In this document: piece by piece, positions 46,680 to 58,700 of the stretch | Position numbering within the stretch: the stretch's first letter is position 1 | Layout of the letters: each line of letters starts with the position of its first letter | Assembly (NCBI GenBank): GCA_028023455.1 | Contig: JAQFVV010000012.1 | Coordinates: forward strand, 6,732,499-6,796,498 | Length of the DNA stretch: 64,000 nt | Direction of reading: 5' to 3' | Source of the DNA: Epiperipatus broadwayi | Taxonomy: Eukaryota; Onychophora; Udeonychophora; Euonychophora; Peripatidae | Made by a program: the position numbers and the translations under genes | The notes under the pieces: model-generated | What the model was told of the DNA's origin: nothing | The model's database searches: none | The model's input: only the letters and a program-made list of their open reading frames with translations

Positions 46680-46830
46680 TCATAATCATTGTCAGCAATT
46701 ATCAATCCACTGAAGGATAAAAGTCTCCCCAAGTTCATATTTTTTCCAATCTCTAGCCTCTTTTCTCCACATCACCCTTGCACACTTTCTTATTTCATCC
46801 ATCCATCTCACATGTGGACTTACTAACCAT
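46680..46830 (-). mobile_element. 3' end of an RTE-like LINE, second copy
   Basis: Aligns with 24540-24680. The minus-strand reading shows the same MRWMDEIRK and RREARDWKK type segment (RPxxRW...W...AxDxxxW), but is more decayed. The GAT tail has degenerated. Confidence 0.65.
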
Positions 46831-47380
46831 TATACAAACATGTAGATTTAATAAATTTTTAAATAACCAATGCAGACAGTTAGAATTTTTAAATAAAAGA
46901 TGCTGTACTCTAAGGGTATCTAAAGACCAGTCAGGGAGCTAAATAAATATATTTCAAAATGTATATATAACAAGATTTATTTAATAACAATAATAATGTG
47001 ATAAAACACACAAGATAGAAAGGTAATATTCCATTAATATTCAAATGCTATTTGTTTTTCTCTGATGAAAATAATCTTCTTTGACACCAGGAGTAATCCA
47101 GTTATTGTATTTATGCTTTCAAATCAAATGCCTCTTGAAAATAAATAAGCATATATAATTCCAGTATAGAATAAACTAATAATGTTCACATAACAAGCTT
47201 ACATCAGCACTCACAATTTATATATTTGTACTAACTACTTCAGCTACCAATTTTTCTCTTTGTTATTTTGGGTTAACCTTCTGTTAATTACCCTTCACTG
47301 GTAATAATCTTTTCTACACACAACCAAATACTGTTTTTCACTTGTGCTATTCCATTTTAGACTTAAGTTGATCAACTAGT

Positions 47381-49224
47381 CAGGGGTCAGCAATCTCTTA
47401 GTTGTGTCATATCGAACCTATGTTACAATGTTATTCCTAGTGCTGACTTGATTCTACCAATCTTATAAATGATAATGGACTTTAATATTATATATTATAA
47501 ACTTTTGAAGCTCATTATAACTATATCCTGTAGTAGACATCATTCAATATTTTAAAATATATAGGATCATATGTGAAAAGTTTGTTTTGTTAACTTGTAT
47601 TGCATTCGAAAGACATGCTTATAATTTCCTTTGGCATACTTAAATAAATGTTTACAAAATTACTGATTAATGTACAGTAATTTTCAATAGGCAAATTCCA
47701 TTAAACTTTCAAAGATTTAATTTTAAAAGCTGATTATAAACTTTAACAAAATAAAACAAGTACTTTTCTAGCATTTATCAAAAATGTTTCAAAGATCCCA
47801 TTTTTGTGATATAAAAAATCAACTCGAAATTGAAAGTTTTTCAGATATTCTTCTTTTCTTTAAAAATAAGGACATTTAGAATTTTTCTCTATGAGAAATT
47901 TGTTTTAATTACATAATAAACATTTAAAAGACAAAAAAAAAACAAAACAATGATTTTTAATAAGTCTCACATATTTTTGAACTTTGCATTAACCCTTTTC
48001 CCGCGCTCGACGAGACTCCTCGTCGACATCTAAAATCACTCTAACTCAGTTCGTTTTTATACGATAAAATTCGTTAAATACGTATTGAATTCGTTTTTAA
48101 AAGTTCTGTACGATGGTGACATCTTCCGATTTATTTTAGAAGTAAAAAATAAAAAAAAACGCATTTAAACCTAAACAAAGAAGGAACATTATTTGTGATT
48201 GGTTCTTAGCATGCTCTCAGCCGAAAAAGACATTCTGATTGGCTGGAAAGAACAAAGAAACTGCCTGATCAAAGAAAATAAAGAAAAACGCTGAGATTTT
48301 CATTTCAAATACGATTTAAATTATTATTAAATAATATTTATGGAAATTAAACATAATTTTCAGAGAGAATAATAAACGTCAAAATTATTTTCGAAAAATA
48401 TTGAAGATTTAAGTAAATATATTGAAGATGTAGTAAAAAGAAATATTTACTTTTCTATAACGTAAAAGTCGATCTTTTTGTTTACATTATAACTTTTATG
48501 TTGCCGATATAGAATATCTTAGAATAAATAAATAGCAATTTATTTTTGAAAGAACTTTCGTTTTCTTCATGACCTGAAAAATTAATTATATACTTTTTAT
48601 AAACGTATCTGAGTTGAATTTAATATTATAGGCGAATATGTTTTAACAATAGGCTTTGTCTTCAGTTTGTGAGTTGGCCAATTAAAAGATTTGATTTTTA
48701 CCTCATACAACCAATGATTTAATTAGCGGTTTAAGGGTTAACCCAACTATCACTAACTATAAACCTTTTGTTCCAAGTAAACACACCAAAACATAAAATG
48801 TATTATTATATAATTATGAATACAAGTTTTTCCAATGAATTAATCAATATAACATTCTTTTTGAATACAAATTTACTCTAAACATGCAGTTGCATACCAA
48901 AGTATTAAAGATCTATCGACTGTCAAGAAAAAAAATCCAGGTAAAATTAATCCACCCTGGAAAAAACATTTCCATCCCACTTAGCTCTTATCTTTATTGA
49001 AAACAGCAAAGATTGATTATATGTTTATTGTATAAAATATTAAGTATTAAACTAAATCATGTTTTCCATTTACATGTGTGCCACATATACAAAACCCAGG
49101 TGATGGTGCCAACACTTGCACTGTAATTAAAATTATTTTTTTGCTATTTCAATGCAATAAGAGTGCTATTAGTAATCTTCCCTTTGCCAAGCATGTCATG
49201 TATGCCCTAAGTTGATGACCCCTT
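47381..49224. mobile_element. hAT-like element hosting a nested TTAA element
   Basis: The left end is CAGGGGTCAGCAATC. The right end reads, inverted, AAGGGGTCATCAACTTAGGG. Flanks CAACTAGT and ATACTAGT share six of eight bases, as for an old hAT duplication. Without the nested element (47993-48737) it is about 1.1 kb. Fragments such as 'agtgctgacttgattc' show no transposase. The termini are diverged, so the call is moderate. Confidence 0.55.
47993..48737 (+). mobile_element. 745-bp TTAA-flanked element (piggyBac-like MITE), family 1, copy 1
   Basis: TTAA at 47989-47992 and 48738-48741. Ends CCCTTTTCCCGC and, inverted, CCCTTAAACCGC. Just inside the left end is a CpG-rich hairpin, CGACGAGACTCCTCGTCG. 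The interior is non-coding. A second, inverted copy lies at 61520-62259 and is very similar through most of its length. Confidence 0.9.
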
Positions 49225-49610
49225 ATACTAGTCTATCATTGACCATTCTTTACTGCTGATTTGATATCACTTCAAATCCACACTAACTTTTCCAGCCTAT
49301 CCATTTTAGTTGCTTCTTCCCTTCTTCTTTACAACAGGGGATAACTTATATACAATCTAATTTGTATGCAAGTAGCTTTATTTGCATACAAATTATATCC
49401 TAATTATAATTTTGGGCTGATATCCTAAGTGAACTTATAGAGAAATTTTCTGAAAATCAGGGAATGTTATTAAAGTGAAAAAATCTGTGTGTATTTATAA
49501 ACACAAATGATCTTTTAATTATATATAAGATTATACCTGGCCTATGAAATGACTGTCATTTTTTTAATTGGTTGCTTTAATAATTTTTTTTAGGGTTTAA
49601 TGTAAATTAA

Positions 49611-50471
49611 CTGTTGCATTTTTAATTATGAAATTTTCTCAGGCCAGAAGTCAAGAAATTGTATTTGCATTTTTCATTCTCTGCTGAAAAATTTTGTGAA
49701 CTTTTTTTTTACAGCTTTAAAATTTACATATCTTTATTTTCTAATATTTTAATTTCAAAAAAATTCAAAAGATATGTAAATAAGCAGGTATTCAAGATAT
49801 ATATTGATGGGTGCCTATTATATGATTGGCAATCTCAAACTTTGCGAGATTACTTCGAAAAAATATTATGATGGTCTAAAAACTTGATTTTTTGGAAATA
49901 TAGTAATTGGGTAATAATTATTGGAAATAAAAATATATATTATTAAATTTTTATTTTTTATAGAAATGTTTTATTTTTAAATATAAAAAAATATATTCTT
50001 CTGAATATTGTTACTATAGAGATTACAGTCATGGGAATACAACTGTCTAGAAATGGTGTCACTCAACAGTCTATTATAAAATTTAGCAATATCATAAAAA
50101 TTACAATTTTTTTTAAATGTTTAAAGCATAAATTGATAAATTTACATGATATTAAAAATAATTCATTCAGATTTTTAAAACAAACATCAAACAAAGAAGA
50201 TTTTATTCATTTTGCAAATTGAATCTGCTCCACCTGAAATTTGATGGTGAAACAGTGCTGTTTTAATTAAAATCTAATTTTAAAATAATTCTGAAAATGA
50301 AATGTGATTTTTTAAAATTTATTTAATTTCTAAACAAAAATATCTATCAAATGAGGTCAAATTTATTATATTCTGATAAGTAATAATGGTTTAATATTAA
50401 AGTGAAAACTGAAAGCTTAATGTGAGTGAGAACAAATAAATCTGTCAGAATGTTAGTGCAGTATAAAAGGG
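49611..50471 (+). mobile_element. 861-bp TTAA-flanked element (piggyBac-like MITE), family 2
   Basis: TTAA at 49607-49610 and 50472-50475. The right end, inverted, reads CCCTTTTATACTGC, a good piggyBac-type end. The left end CTGTTGCATTTTT is weaker. Homologous, inverted, to 40046-40915 along its length (for example 'aaacatcaaacaaagaagat' inverted, and 'aatctgctccacctg'). Open frames inside are incidental. Confidence 0.8.
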
Positions 50472-50579
50472 TTAAACAAAAAATTTTAATATATAAATCA
50501 ACGTGAGAAATGTGCCCAGCTTGAAATGTCATCATTTTTGTAATAGTTTTTCTGAATTTTTGCTTTAACAATTTTTTTT

Positions 50580-51180
50580 AAGATTTAACCAAGTAACAGA
50601 AGGGTGTCTAAGAAATCTAGATATTAAATTTGTGAAATCTAGATATTAAATTTGTGTTTTTTTTCCTCTACTGAGAAATTTTGCTAACATGTTTTTCTTT
50701 TTATAGCTTTAAAATGCAACTGGATGAAGAAAAAAATACTATAAAGAAAAATAATCAACAAACCTGAAGAGAAGAATATGGACATCAAGAAACTAAAAGA
50801 ATTTATTTCACATCAGGAGGGCATGAACAACATTTTGAGTAAATTTGTTGCTGACTTAGAACATAACATCAAATTTAAAATTACCTTAAATCAATCATAT
50901 CTTATAAAATGTTAAAGAAAATCAAAAAAAAACAAGTCAATTATCCATTCTATACTTTTTCTCCTGAAATCCTGTCATCAAAAAAAAGTGGTGTAGCTCC
51001 TTCAAAAAAAACTGAAATCATCAAAGGATTTAGAAGACAACAATGGACCTCAAATGAGCAATTGATAGTATGATTCAGAAAACTGGATAATGATGATTGA
51101 TGAATGTATCACAAGAAAGAACAACTTTAAATTAAGTGGGTTTATTAAAAATAGATTTAATGTTGCATTATCATATTGTA
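50580..51180 (+). repeat. Uncharacterised segment shared with 59.6 kb
   Basis: From 'gcaactggatgaagaa' at 50715 to 'agaaagaacaactttaaatt' near 51135, it aligns with 59818-60220 in the same orientation. Both read like decayed coding DNA (Lys/Glu-rich frames with many stops) but I recognise no family. Its left edge, 50580-50715, also resembles the end of the TTAA family 2. Confidence 0.55.
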
Positions 51181-51241
51181 ACCAGACTAGATCTTCCTTA
51201 CCCTTTTTTGGTCAATTTATTTCCTGATGGGCATATTGCAG

Positions 51242-51490
51242 GAAGGAGATATTGATTGGCATTACTTAATGCTGACATCACCCCCTCCCTACAACAATAT
51301 TTCTTGCTCGTCAGAGGGTGTAGCATTAAAGAGACTGGAACAACTAGAAATGTATCTGTTTGGATTCCTAAATGGTGCTACTAGGGTTCCTGGTTACTAC
51401 AACCTTACTCACCTAGATCTGGTTATGCTGGACATAGCCAGGAAACATGAAGTTTCTGTGAACAAATACACTAGAAAGGAGAAGATATGA
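51242..51490 (+). CDS. Candidate terminal exon, unknown protein
   Basis: An 82-codon frame of balanced composition, unlike its AT-rich surroundings, ending in TGA. It follows a good splice acceptor: a pyrimidine-rich tract and TATTGCAG at 51234-51241. The in-frame ATG at 51227 would lie in the intron. The peptide runs EGDIDWHYLMLTSPPPYNN, then 'ALKRLEQLEMYLFGFLNGAT' and 'THLDLVMLDIARKHEVSVNK', and ends in TRKEKI. I do not recognise the family. No repeat copy is seen elsewhere in the window. It might be the last exon of a host gene whose earlier exons lie upstream, or an element fragment. Confidence 0.4.
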   Translation, partial: EGDIDWHYLMLTSPPPYNNISCSSEGVALKRLEQLEMYLFGFLNGATRVPGYYNLTHLDLVMLDIARKHEVSVNKYTRKEKI

Positions 51491-51857
51491 AATTAAACTG
51501 ACAATATGTATTATTTTATATAATAATGATTTATTTAAACAACAATATTTTGATTATTTGTTTGATTACTAGTGTTCATTTAATAAGGACATATATTTAT
51601 CTATGTGTACATCGCAGCTACATCCCTTTATAGTTCATAAGTGGAAATAGTTCTCTTTGAGTTTATATCCTACCATTTCTGCATATATAGCATTACTGGT
51701 CATATACATGTCTATTAATTCATATGGCAGTGCATTCCTATGCTAGCTTGACTTCTTTTTGAGGTAGACAGACATGGATTCAATCCTGGTATAAAAGTAT
51801 GTTTAATCCATCTAGTTAGATGCATTTTACTTCATGTAAATAGAAGTAGATCTCATT

Positions 51858-52345
51858 CATGTAGATAGTGTTATATTTAATCCATGTAGATAGAAGTATA
51901 TTTGATTCATGTAGATAAACACATTTGAATAAAAGTATATTTAATTCATGTAGATTTCATGTGAATAGAAGTACATTAATTCATGTAGATAGAAACATTT
52001 TATTTCACATGAATAGAAATATATTTAATTCATGTAGATAAAAGCATTTTATTTCATGTGAATAGAAGTATATTGAATTTTATTTACATATTATGTAGAT
52101 GCAAATTTAAGTCATTCATATAAAAGAATAGACACATATTGTATAAATGCAGAATTAATTCATTTATATAGAAGTACAGACACATATTGTATAGATGCAG
52201 GTTTAATTCATTTACATAGAAGCATAGACATGTATGCTATTGTATATATGCAGGTTTAATTTATTTATATAGAAGCATAGACACATATTGCATATATGCA
52301 AATTTGGAATCACGTATATAAAATATTATCTTATATAGAAGCATT
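51858..52345 (+). repeat. Two adjacent AT-rich minisatellites
   Basis: 51858-52080 has irregular repeats of CATGTAGATAGAAGTATATT with spacing of 25 to 49 bases. 52131-52345 has a ~48-bp unit beginning GACACATATTGTA at 52131, 52179, 52227 and 52280. The third unit holds a 5-bp insertion. Confidence 0.75.
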
Positions 52346-53430
52346 TTGTAAAAATAATAAATGATGTTTTTATAATCAATAATTCCATGTATATACATAC
52401 ATTTTATTATATTTTGCATTATAGAACTTTTTTTTTTTTTCAAGTCAAGTAATACTTTATAAAAATTTGTAGATATCTATAAAATCATTATTGCATTTTC
52501 ATTTTATCTTTTCAATGGTGATTATATTATTCCATCACAAATTATCACAGTATACTCCATTTTATAAATTAATTATTTAAATAAATACATTTTCAGAAAA
52601 TATCTTTAAATATTACAAATGTATCTATAATGTCCTTACTTGACATTTATGTGTTAGTTGTTCTCCATTAATGAATCTTTATAATAAGAAGGGTTTTTTT
52701 TAGAGCTGAATGACATATCCTTTCGGTGTTCACTTAGGCATGTTCTCTGTTTTATCTTGATGGTTGCTTCATGGTCATGGTGGGAAGAGAGAGAGAGAGT
52801 AAGATATTTCTTTCTATCCACTCATTCTTGTATTTACAAGTTAATAATCTGCTTCTTCAGCTTTCAGTTATCCAGTAGGTATGGGTTTCTTCTCTGATGA
52901 TGATTACTGTAGCTTCTAACTTGATTATTCTGGACTTCTAGGCTGTGACTAGCTGTGTAGCAGTGAACATAATCAGCTCAATAATAATTACTCTAATGAT
53001 AACTATAATAATAATTGTGAATTGCCTGATTCCATTGTTTATACTCTCTTGCTTCCCACACTTTTCTTATCAACATCTGACCTTATCTAACTCTCCTGAT
53101 AATTCATGTTTTTAAAAAACATATTTATTTGCCCAAGGCAAGAAAGTGATGTTATCTTTTACCGCATTTTGTGGTAATTTATAAACATACAGCTCTAAAA
53201 AACAAAATATACATCTGTAATATTTTAACTTGAAAATTGCAAATTTTTAATAATAAAAATTTGTTGATTAATTATGACTTTTAATTTCTAATTTTTTTTT
53301 AGAGAATTTGAATTTATACATTTGGTTTTTATAACGCAGTTGAAAAACAGAATTTAATTCATTGTCAATTCTTTATTTTTAAATTTCATTCACTGAACAG
53401 CATCAGTTTTTATTTTAATTAAACCGTTTG
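52346..53430. other. Spacer with mixed composition
   Basis: 52730-53060 is somewhat GC-richer with a short GA repeat near 52786-52799. No motif was found and no gene is supported. Confidence 0.4.
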
Positions 53431-53440
53431 AAAATGGGGG

Positions 53441-53593
53441 GGAGCTTCAAAATATATAAGAAACATTGCATCTGTTTCATTACCCCCTGCTAAATTTTGG
53501 GATGAAATTGCCTTGAAATATGATTTCATTCTACAAACTATAAAATTTAGTACTAATGATAGTGTCTCTTCTTGGTTAGATGATGCTGATGAA
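53441..53593 (+). CDS. Candidate internal exon, unknown protein
   Basis: A plus-strand frame reads SVSLPPAKFWDEIALKYDF, then the ILQTIKFSTND stretch and SSWLDDADE. It meets a consensus splice donor, GTAAGT, at 53594-53599. Reading on would give a stop at 53627. The acceptor is uncertain, with AG choices near 53444 and 53460. The frame is open back to 53432. The composition and acidic/aromatic pattern look like a real protein, but I cannot name it. The longer minus-strand frame over the same bases is its shadow. Confidence 0.4.
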
Positions 53594-53599
53594 GTAAGT

Positions 53600-54360
53600 A
53601 AGCCAAGATGGGAAAAATTGGATACATGAATCACAGCTTCCAACATCAGGATAAGTAGATGCCTAAACATGGACTACCAGTACACAATGCACCATGATGT
53701 CATGAGAATACCTCAAATTTAAGCACTACACTCCTGTAACTAGAGAGACCATCCATTATAAACAATAGTCAGAAAATACTTTTGCCACTGGGCCAGCCCT
53801 GCTCATCACCATGCAAGTCTTAGGGGTTTATTTATTTCTGGCCCCCAGGCCTATTCCCCTAGACTACCCTCAAACCTCAATCCCTAGGTCTGGATAGTGC
53901 TGAGAATATACTTCCGAGCATCATGAACCCAATGTATCCAAGCAGCCCCACTCAATTACACATCTACCATAACATGAAAAGCACAAATTCATGCAGCACT
54001 ACAATCCCACTCATGAACCTCTTCTACCAGCTACCTCAGTTTCATTGTTCAGAAGTATAGCTGCATCCTGCTTTGGGAGACTGGGGATTATGATTAGTTC
54101 TCTGATAATAATCCTATTTATTATGAGATGACATACCTCTAGTTTGTCCCAATTGGGGGTATTTTTCAGGATAGATGTCATTATGGTGGCTTGCTTCTCT
54201 ACCTCCATTTCTCCATAGTTCAGTGTGACTACTGGACCTTTTTGCTATTCAGGTCTGGTATGGACTCTGAATACTGCCTGTAGAATTTCTCCTCTTCCTC
54301 CTCCCTGGTGGTACTTCGTTTCTTTGATATCATGATACCATGGTGGTGTGTCATAGTTAT
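53600..54360 (-). other. GC-richer segment with broken coding-like frames
   Basis: Clearly richer in G and C than the flanks. On the minus strand, fragments such as SKKRSTTREEEEEKFYRQYS (54300-54220), YGEMEVEKQATIMTSILKN (about 54210-54150) and NHNPQSPKAGCSYTSEQ (54095-54045) occur in different frames. This suggests a processed pseudogene or a 3'-UTR-like region. No family was recognised. Confidence 0.35.
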
Positions 54361-56249
54361 TATTGTGTCATGGACCATACCTATATTGCAATATTTAAAC
54401 TTGTTATTGATTATTTAAAGGTGTTTTCAAGGCATATTTATGTTAGTTATTGCAATTTAATATTTTAAGCAGTTTTGAATTATAATGTGTATCTTATATC
54501 TATTTCCTCACCATTCATAAGTACTAATAGTATTGCAATGGTGCACTTATAATTTATACAATATGCTATTTTTGTAATGTAGGAACATTTTCACACTGGG
54601 TTTGAGACAATTGATATGATGAGGAAGTTAATATCACACTAGTGGTCTAATATAGATAGACATATACATTTGTTGTTTTATTTTTAGTGCAAGATAATTG
54701 GAGAAATATATTGGATGGTAATTGTGATCATCTAATAAATAATGTAAAGGTCATTATTATAATTTTGTAGCAATACTTACAAGCAATATTTATCATAAAA
54801 TTGTACAAGTACTTTAATTTATTAAATTAAAATTATTATTTTTTAATATCTATTGTACTAGAATTTTATATTTCATTCATATTGTAAATAAATATTTTGT
54901 TAATATTAAAGTTTCTGTTTACATTGCCATTACTATTGGATTCATTAACCAGAAAATCTCATAATAATAAAGTTTTATTATTCATTGTTTTAAAAGAGTA
55001 CATTTCAATGGTCACCTGATATTATTATTTACTTCATTTTATTTATCCACTTTACCTGCATTGTAGTAAGACATATACTTCGTTAATTCCTATTTATTTT
55101 AATCTGTTTTTGTAAGTCTTTGAGTAGCATAAAATATGTTCTTTTTAACTGCTGCATTACTTTATCTGTCTTTGCAGTTACTATAAATTAGTTCATGAAG
55201 AAAATTTAAAATGCCTTAAAGAATATTTTGTATGATAATTATTGGTCACCTAAATATTGATATACTCAGCTTTATGTATTTGCTCTTCATATTTGATTGA
55301 AGCACAAAATATCAAGAATAAAGTTATAAAGATGATATAAAATGTAAATTTACAACTTAAATAAATATTGCATATGAGAGCTTTAGAATACTTGGTATAA
55401 TTATCATTTTATGTTAAGTATAATGTGAATCTGAGATACAGCTAAAATATTGAAACTTGAGCTAGTATTTAAAATTTTAAGATATCTAAGTTTATAACAT
55501 GAACCCTGAGAAAAGAGTTTCAAAACTCCATAAATGTAACTTAATAATAGAGTTCTTTTAAGATAATTATTATCATTATTGTCCTTGTTAATCACATTCA
55601 TTATTTGAGATTTACACTATAAAAGAACCTGAGAAATTTGTGAGCTTTGAAGTGCAGTGAATATAGAGATTCATCCATGGCAAGTTGAACACTGTGTTGT
55701 TGTTTTTTATCCTGGACTGTTGCTGGGTTATAGTACTTAGGATTTTGGCAACCAATGTGATGGACTTGATTGTAAAGTTTCTTTTGTTCCTGCACCCCTT
55801 TGATCAGTCATCACGTTACAATATATATATATGTGTGTGTATTATATCACCAGTAATATAAAAAATGTTAACAATTTTTATTAGTGAAATATGCATTAAA
55901 CTGCTAAATCAGTCCTATTGCTGCTATTTCCACGTCATTTTATGGTTCTTGCTTTATGAAATGTCAAAGATAAGATTATTAATTAATTGTAATTTTTTAC
56001 TGCTATTTAGATTAACATAACTTTATATTAATACTGCTGTAAATTTTTAATTGTAATTAAAATCATTAATATATATATTTAAATTACATTATTATTTTAA
56101 ATCTTTTCTTTTTCTTTATTTTTTAAAAAAAGATATTTTTAAATAATTTTACATTTTATTTTAACAGTTTATTAATTTAAACTTAATAACCTCAATTATA
56201 TTAAGCTATCTATGCTCTTTATTACTATTACAATACTTTTATTACAACC
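54361..56249. other. AT-rich spacer
   Basis: No gene or shared repeat recognised. Short minus frames near 55404-55795 lack motifs. Confidence 0.5.
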
Positions 56250-56253
56250 CAAT

Positions 56254-56288
56254 ATGACAGTTTCGATTGCCCCAGCAATCTTCTTCAG
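56254..56288 (-). ncRNA. Penelope-type hammerhead motif
   Basis: Minus strand: CTGAAGA, then stem GATTGC-TGGG-GCAATC, then GAAACTGTCA. The core CTGANGA and GAAA are intact and stem II has 6 pairs. Unlike 17943 and 58880 it is not part of a hairpin. Stem I is weak. Confidence 0.6.
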
Positions 56289-56289
56289 C

Positions 56290-57521
56290 ATAGATGAGTT
56301 AATATTATATGGATTTGACAATGCAATAAGAAAGATAAAGTTATAATACTTCATAAAGAAACCTTAGTAATCACTCACTAAAAATGTCTAATTAAAGAGT
56401 AGATTAAAATATTTTCTAATAATCGTAATAAATAGTTGTAAAATAGTTTTTTACACTACCTCTAATAACATCACATGAATTTTCAAATGCTTACTCATAT
56501 GCTTTCACAAACTGTTACTTTTATACTACTTTATATTCCTCTTCTGAAAGCTTGAATAATCAAAGAGCAATGGATGGTATAATGTGATAATATTTTAATC
56601 CTATCACTGATGAACACTAAAGCCAGAAACCAGTGGATTTGAATGTCAAGGGTTTGTAGCACTGAACCATCTAATGTTTATTAAGTATTCAAACTTATTG
56701 TACATAGCTTGAGAACAGAGTAAAAAATAAATGCATTTTACATTTTTATTTTATAGAAGTATGTTAAGTTTTTTGTTTCAAGGTAGACTGAATTAATTAG
56801 ACAACAGAGTATTAACATCAAGGGATAATGCTTCATCATCACTAAGAGAAGTTTAATATTGCTTACTAACATCTGCTAATATAATTTATTCTAGCATCTT
56901 ACTTTAAAGCTAAATAAAATAATACATCATTAAGCTGCATATAACAAACATTTATTATTACTTCAAAACTATATTTTTAAAAGTTATTTAATAACTGCAT
57001 TCTTCAGGTTATTATGAGATTTTTTTGTTACATTATCATTCAGAATCCATTAATCCATCAATGTAAGATATAAAAATTATAAATAAAATGTGACTTTAAT
57101 ATATTAACAAAGTTTTATGACACTTCTGGCATTAGAATAAATTTTGCACATGATCAATTCTGATTAACTGAGGATATTGGCTACAGTTTGGCTATCTGAA
57201 AAAAAAAAGTTTGCTTTGAAATAGTACCATTGTTTAATGCAAAAAATAAAGAACAAAAGAAAAAGAATCATGTGATACTATGTTTAATTATGTTTGTTGT
57301 TACAAGTATAAGTTTGTATGGTACCTCCTTTAGAAACCAAAATGGTGGAGAGCATATTTTAAATTAGTACCATTTGTATTAAATGGTAAAAATTCATTAG
57401 TGTTTTTACTTTTTACACTTATTAAACAATATTTCAGATATTTATTCATATTATTAGTTTTAGTAATAATAAAAAGTCAGATGTCACATGACTTATATAT
57501 AGCTTGCATTTACCAATATGT
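56290..57521. other. AT-rich spacer
   Basis: No gene recognised. Confidence 0.5.
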
Positions 57522-57840
57522 AAACTTAAGAGCATGCTATAACTTTAAACAAACTTTTTTTTTATTATGATAAATGCTACTACAAGAGAAGGCATTTAAA
57601 TCATCTTTATCTTAGATTGTCCCCATCCCCAGCCCGGTTTTGACCTATGGATCTCCTCACTTCCCCAGACCAGTTTTGACCTATGGGTTTCCTCACTGAA
57701 AAGACCCATAGGTTGAAACCAGTCTGGGGATGGGGATAATCTAAGATAAAGATGATTTGAATGCCTTCTCTTGTAGTAGCATTTATCATAATAATAAAAA
57801 AATAAAAGCTTGTTTAGAGTTATAGCATGCTCTTAAGTTT
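57522..57840. repeat. Palindromic element
   Basis: Arms of about 140 bp: AAACTTAAGAGCATGCTATA at the left end with its complement at the right, and 'gagaaggcatttaaatcatc' and 'gtccccatccccag' blocks inverted in the other arm. The central part repeats 'ttttgacctatgg' in tandem with one inverted copy. No coding capacity. Confidence 0.8.
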
Positions 57841-58700
57841 ATATATTATTAGTTTTATATATACATTTTATATATTTATTTTTTTATAATAATAAATAAT
57901 GCAAAACATTGTCTTTTATTAAATAAATTTTTAAACATCCCCAAATCAGTCATGGGAATAGTTAAGTATCCATTTAAAGAAAATTATTTATATTTGTTCT
58001 ATCAAATTGGTGCTCATTCTACTAAAAAGTTATTTTTATAATAAATAATTAAATACATGCACATGCAAGGATTAGAATAAATCATACTATTGGGGTTTTT
58101 TTTCACTTTAAAACACACTTTTTTGTTGGGATATATGAAAATTAACAGCATTGCATTTTTTCACAATCGATGATATTTCAAAAGAATAATTATAATGCAT
58201 TAGCTTAGAGATTGTCTGTTGTGTTATAAAGTAACTACATAAATAAATTAAGTGAAAATGTTAATTATATATTTGCACATTTTTGTTTTAAAAGTGAATC
58301 TTTTTCACCTTAATTTAATCATATAACAATGATCCATCTGCCGAGAAGTCAGATCAATCTCTTATTACAGATGCATTTTGAAATATTTACTTTTTCAAGT
58401 AAGACATACAGAGTACATATTATAATTCAACTTTATATACACTTTTTTTACATATACTTAATTTTAATTTCAAATGTACATTTTTGGTTATATTTCAAAC
58501 TCTTTATTCCATCATATATTTTTTAAACACATGACCAAAGAAATACGAAAAAGACTAAATGATTCTCAAGATGGACATTTTGTGCAGAACCAGTACTTAT
58601 AAATTGGTTAATTTATAATCTCTTTTACATATTTTCATCACTTATTTAGTATTATATTCTCATTTTTCTCCTTTTACTTTATTTGCATTTCTTCATATAT

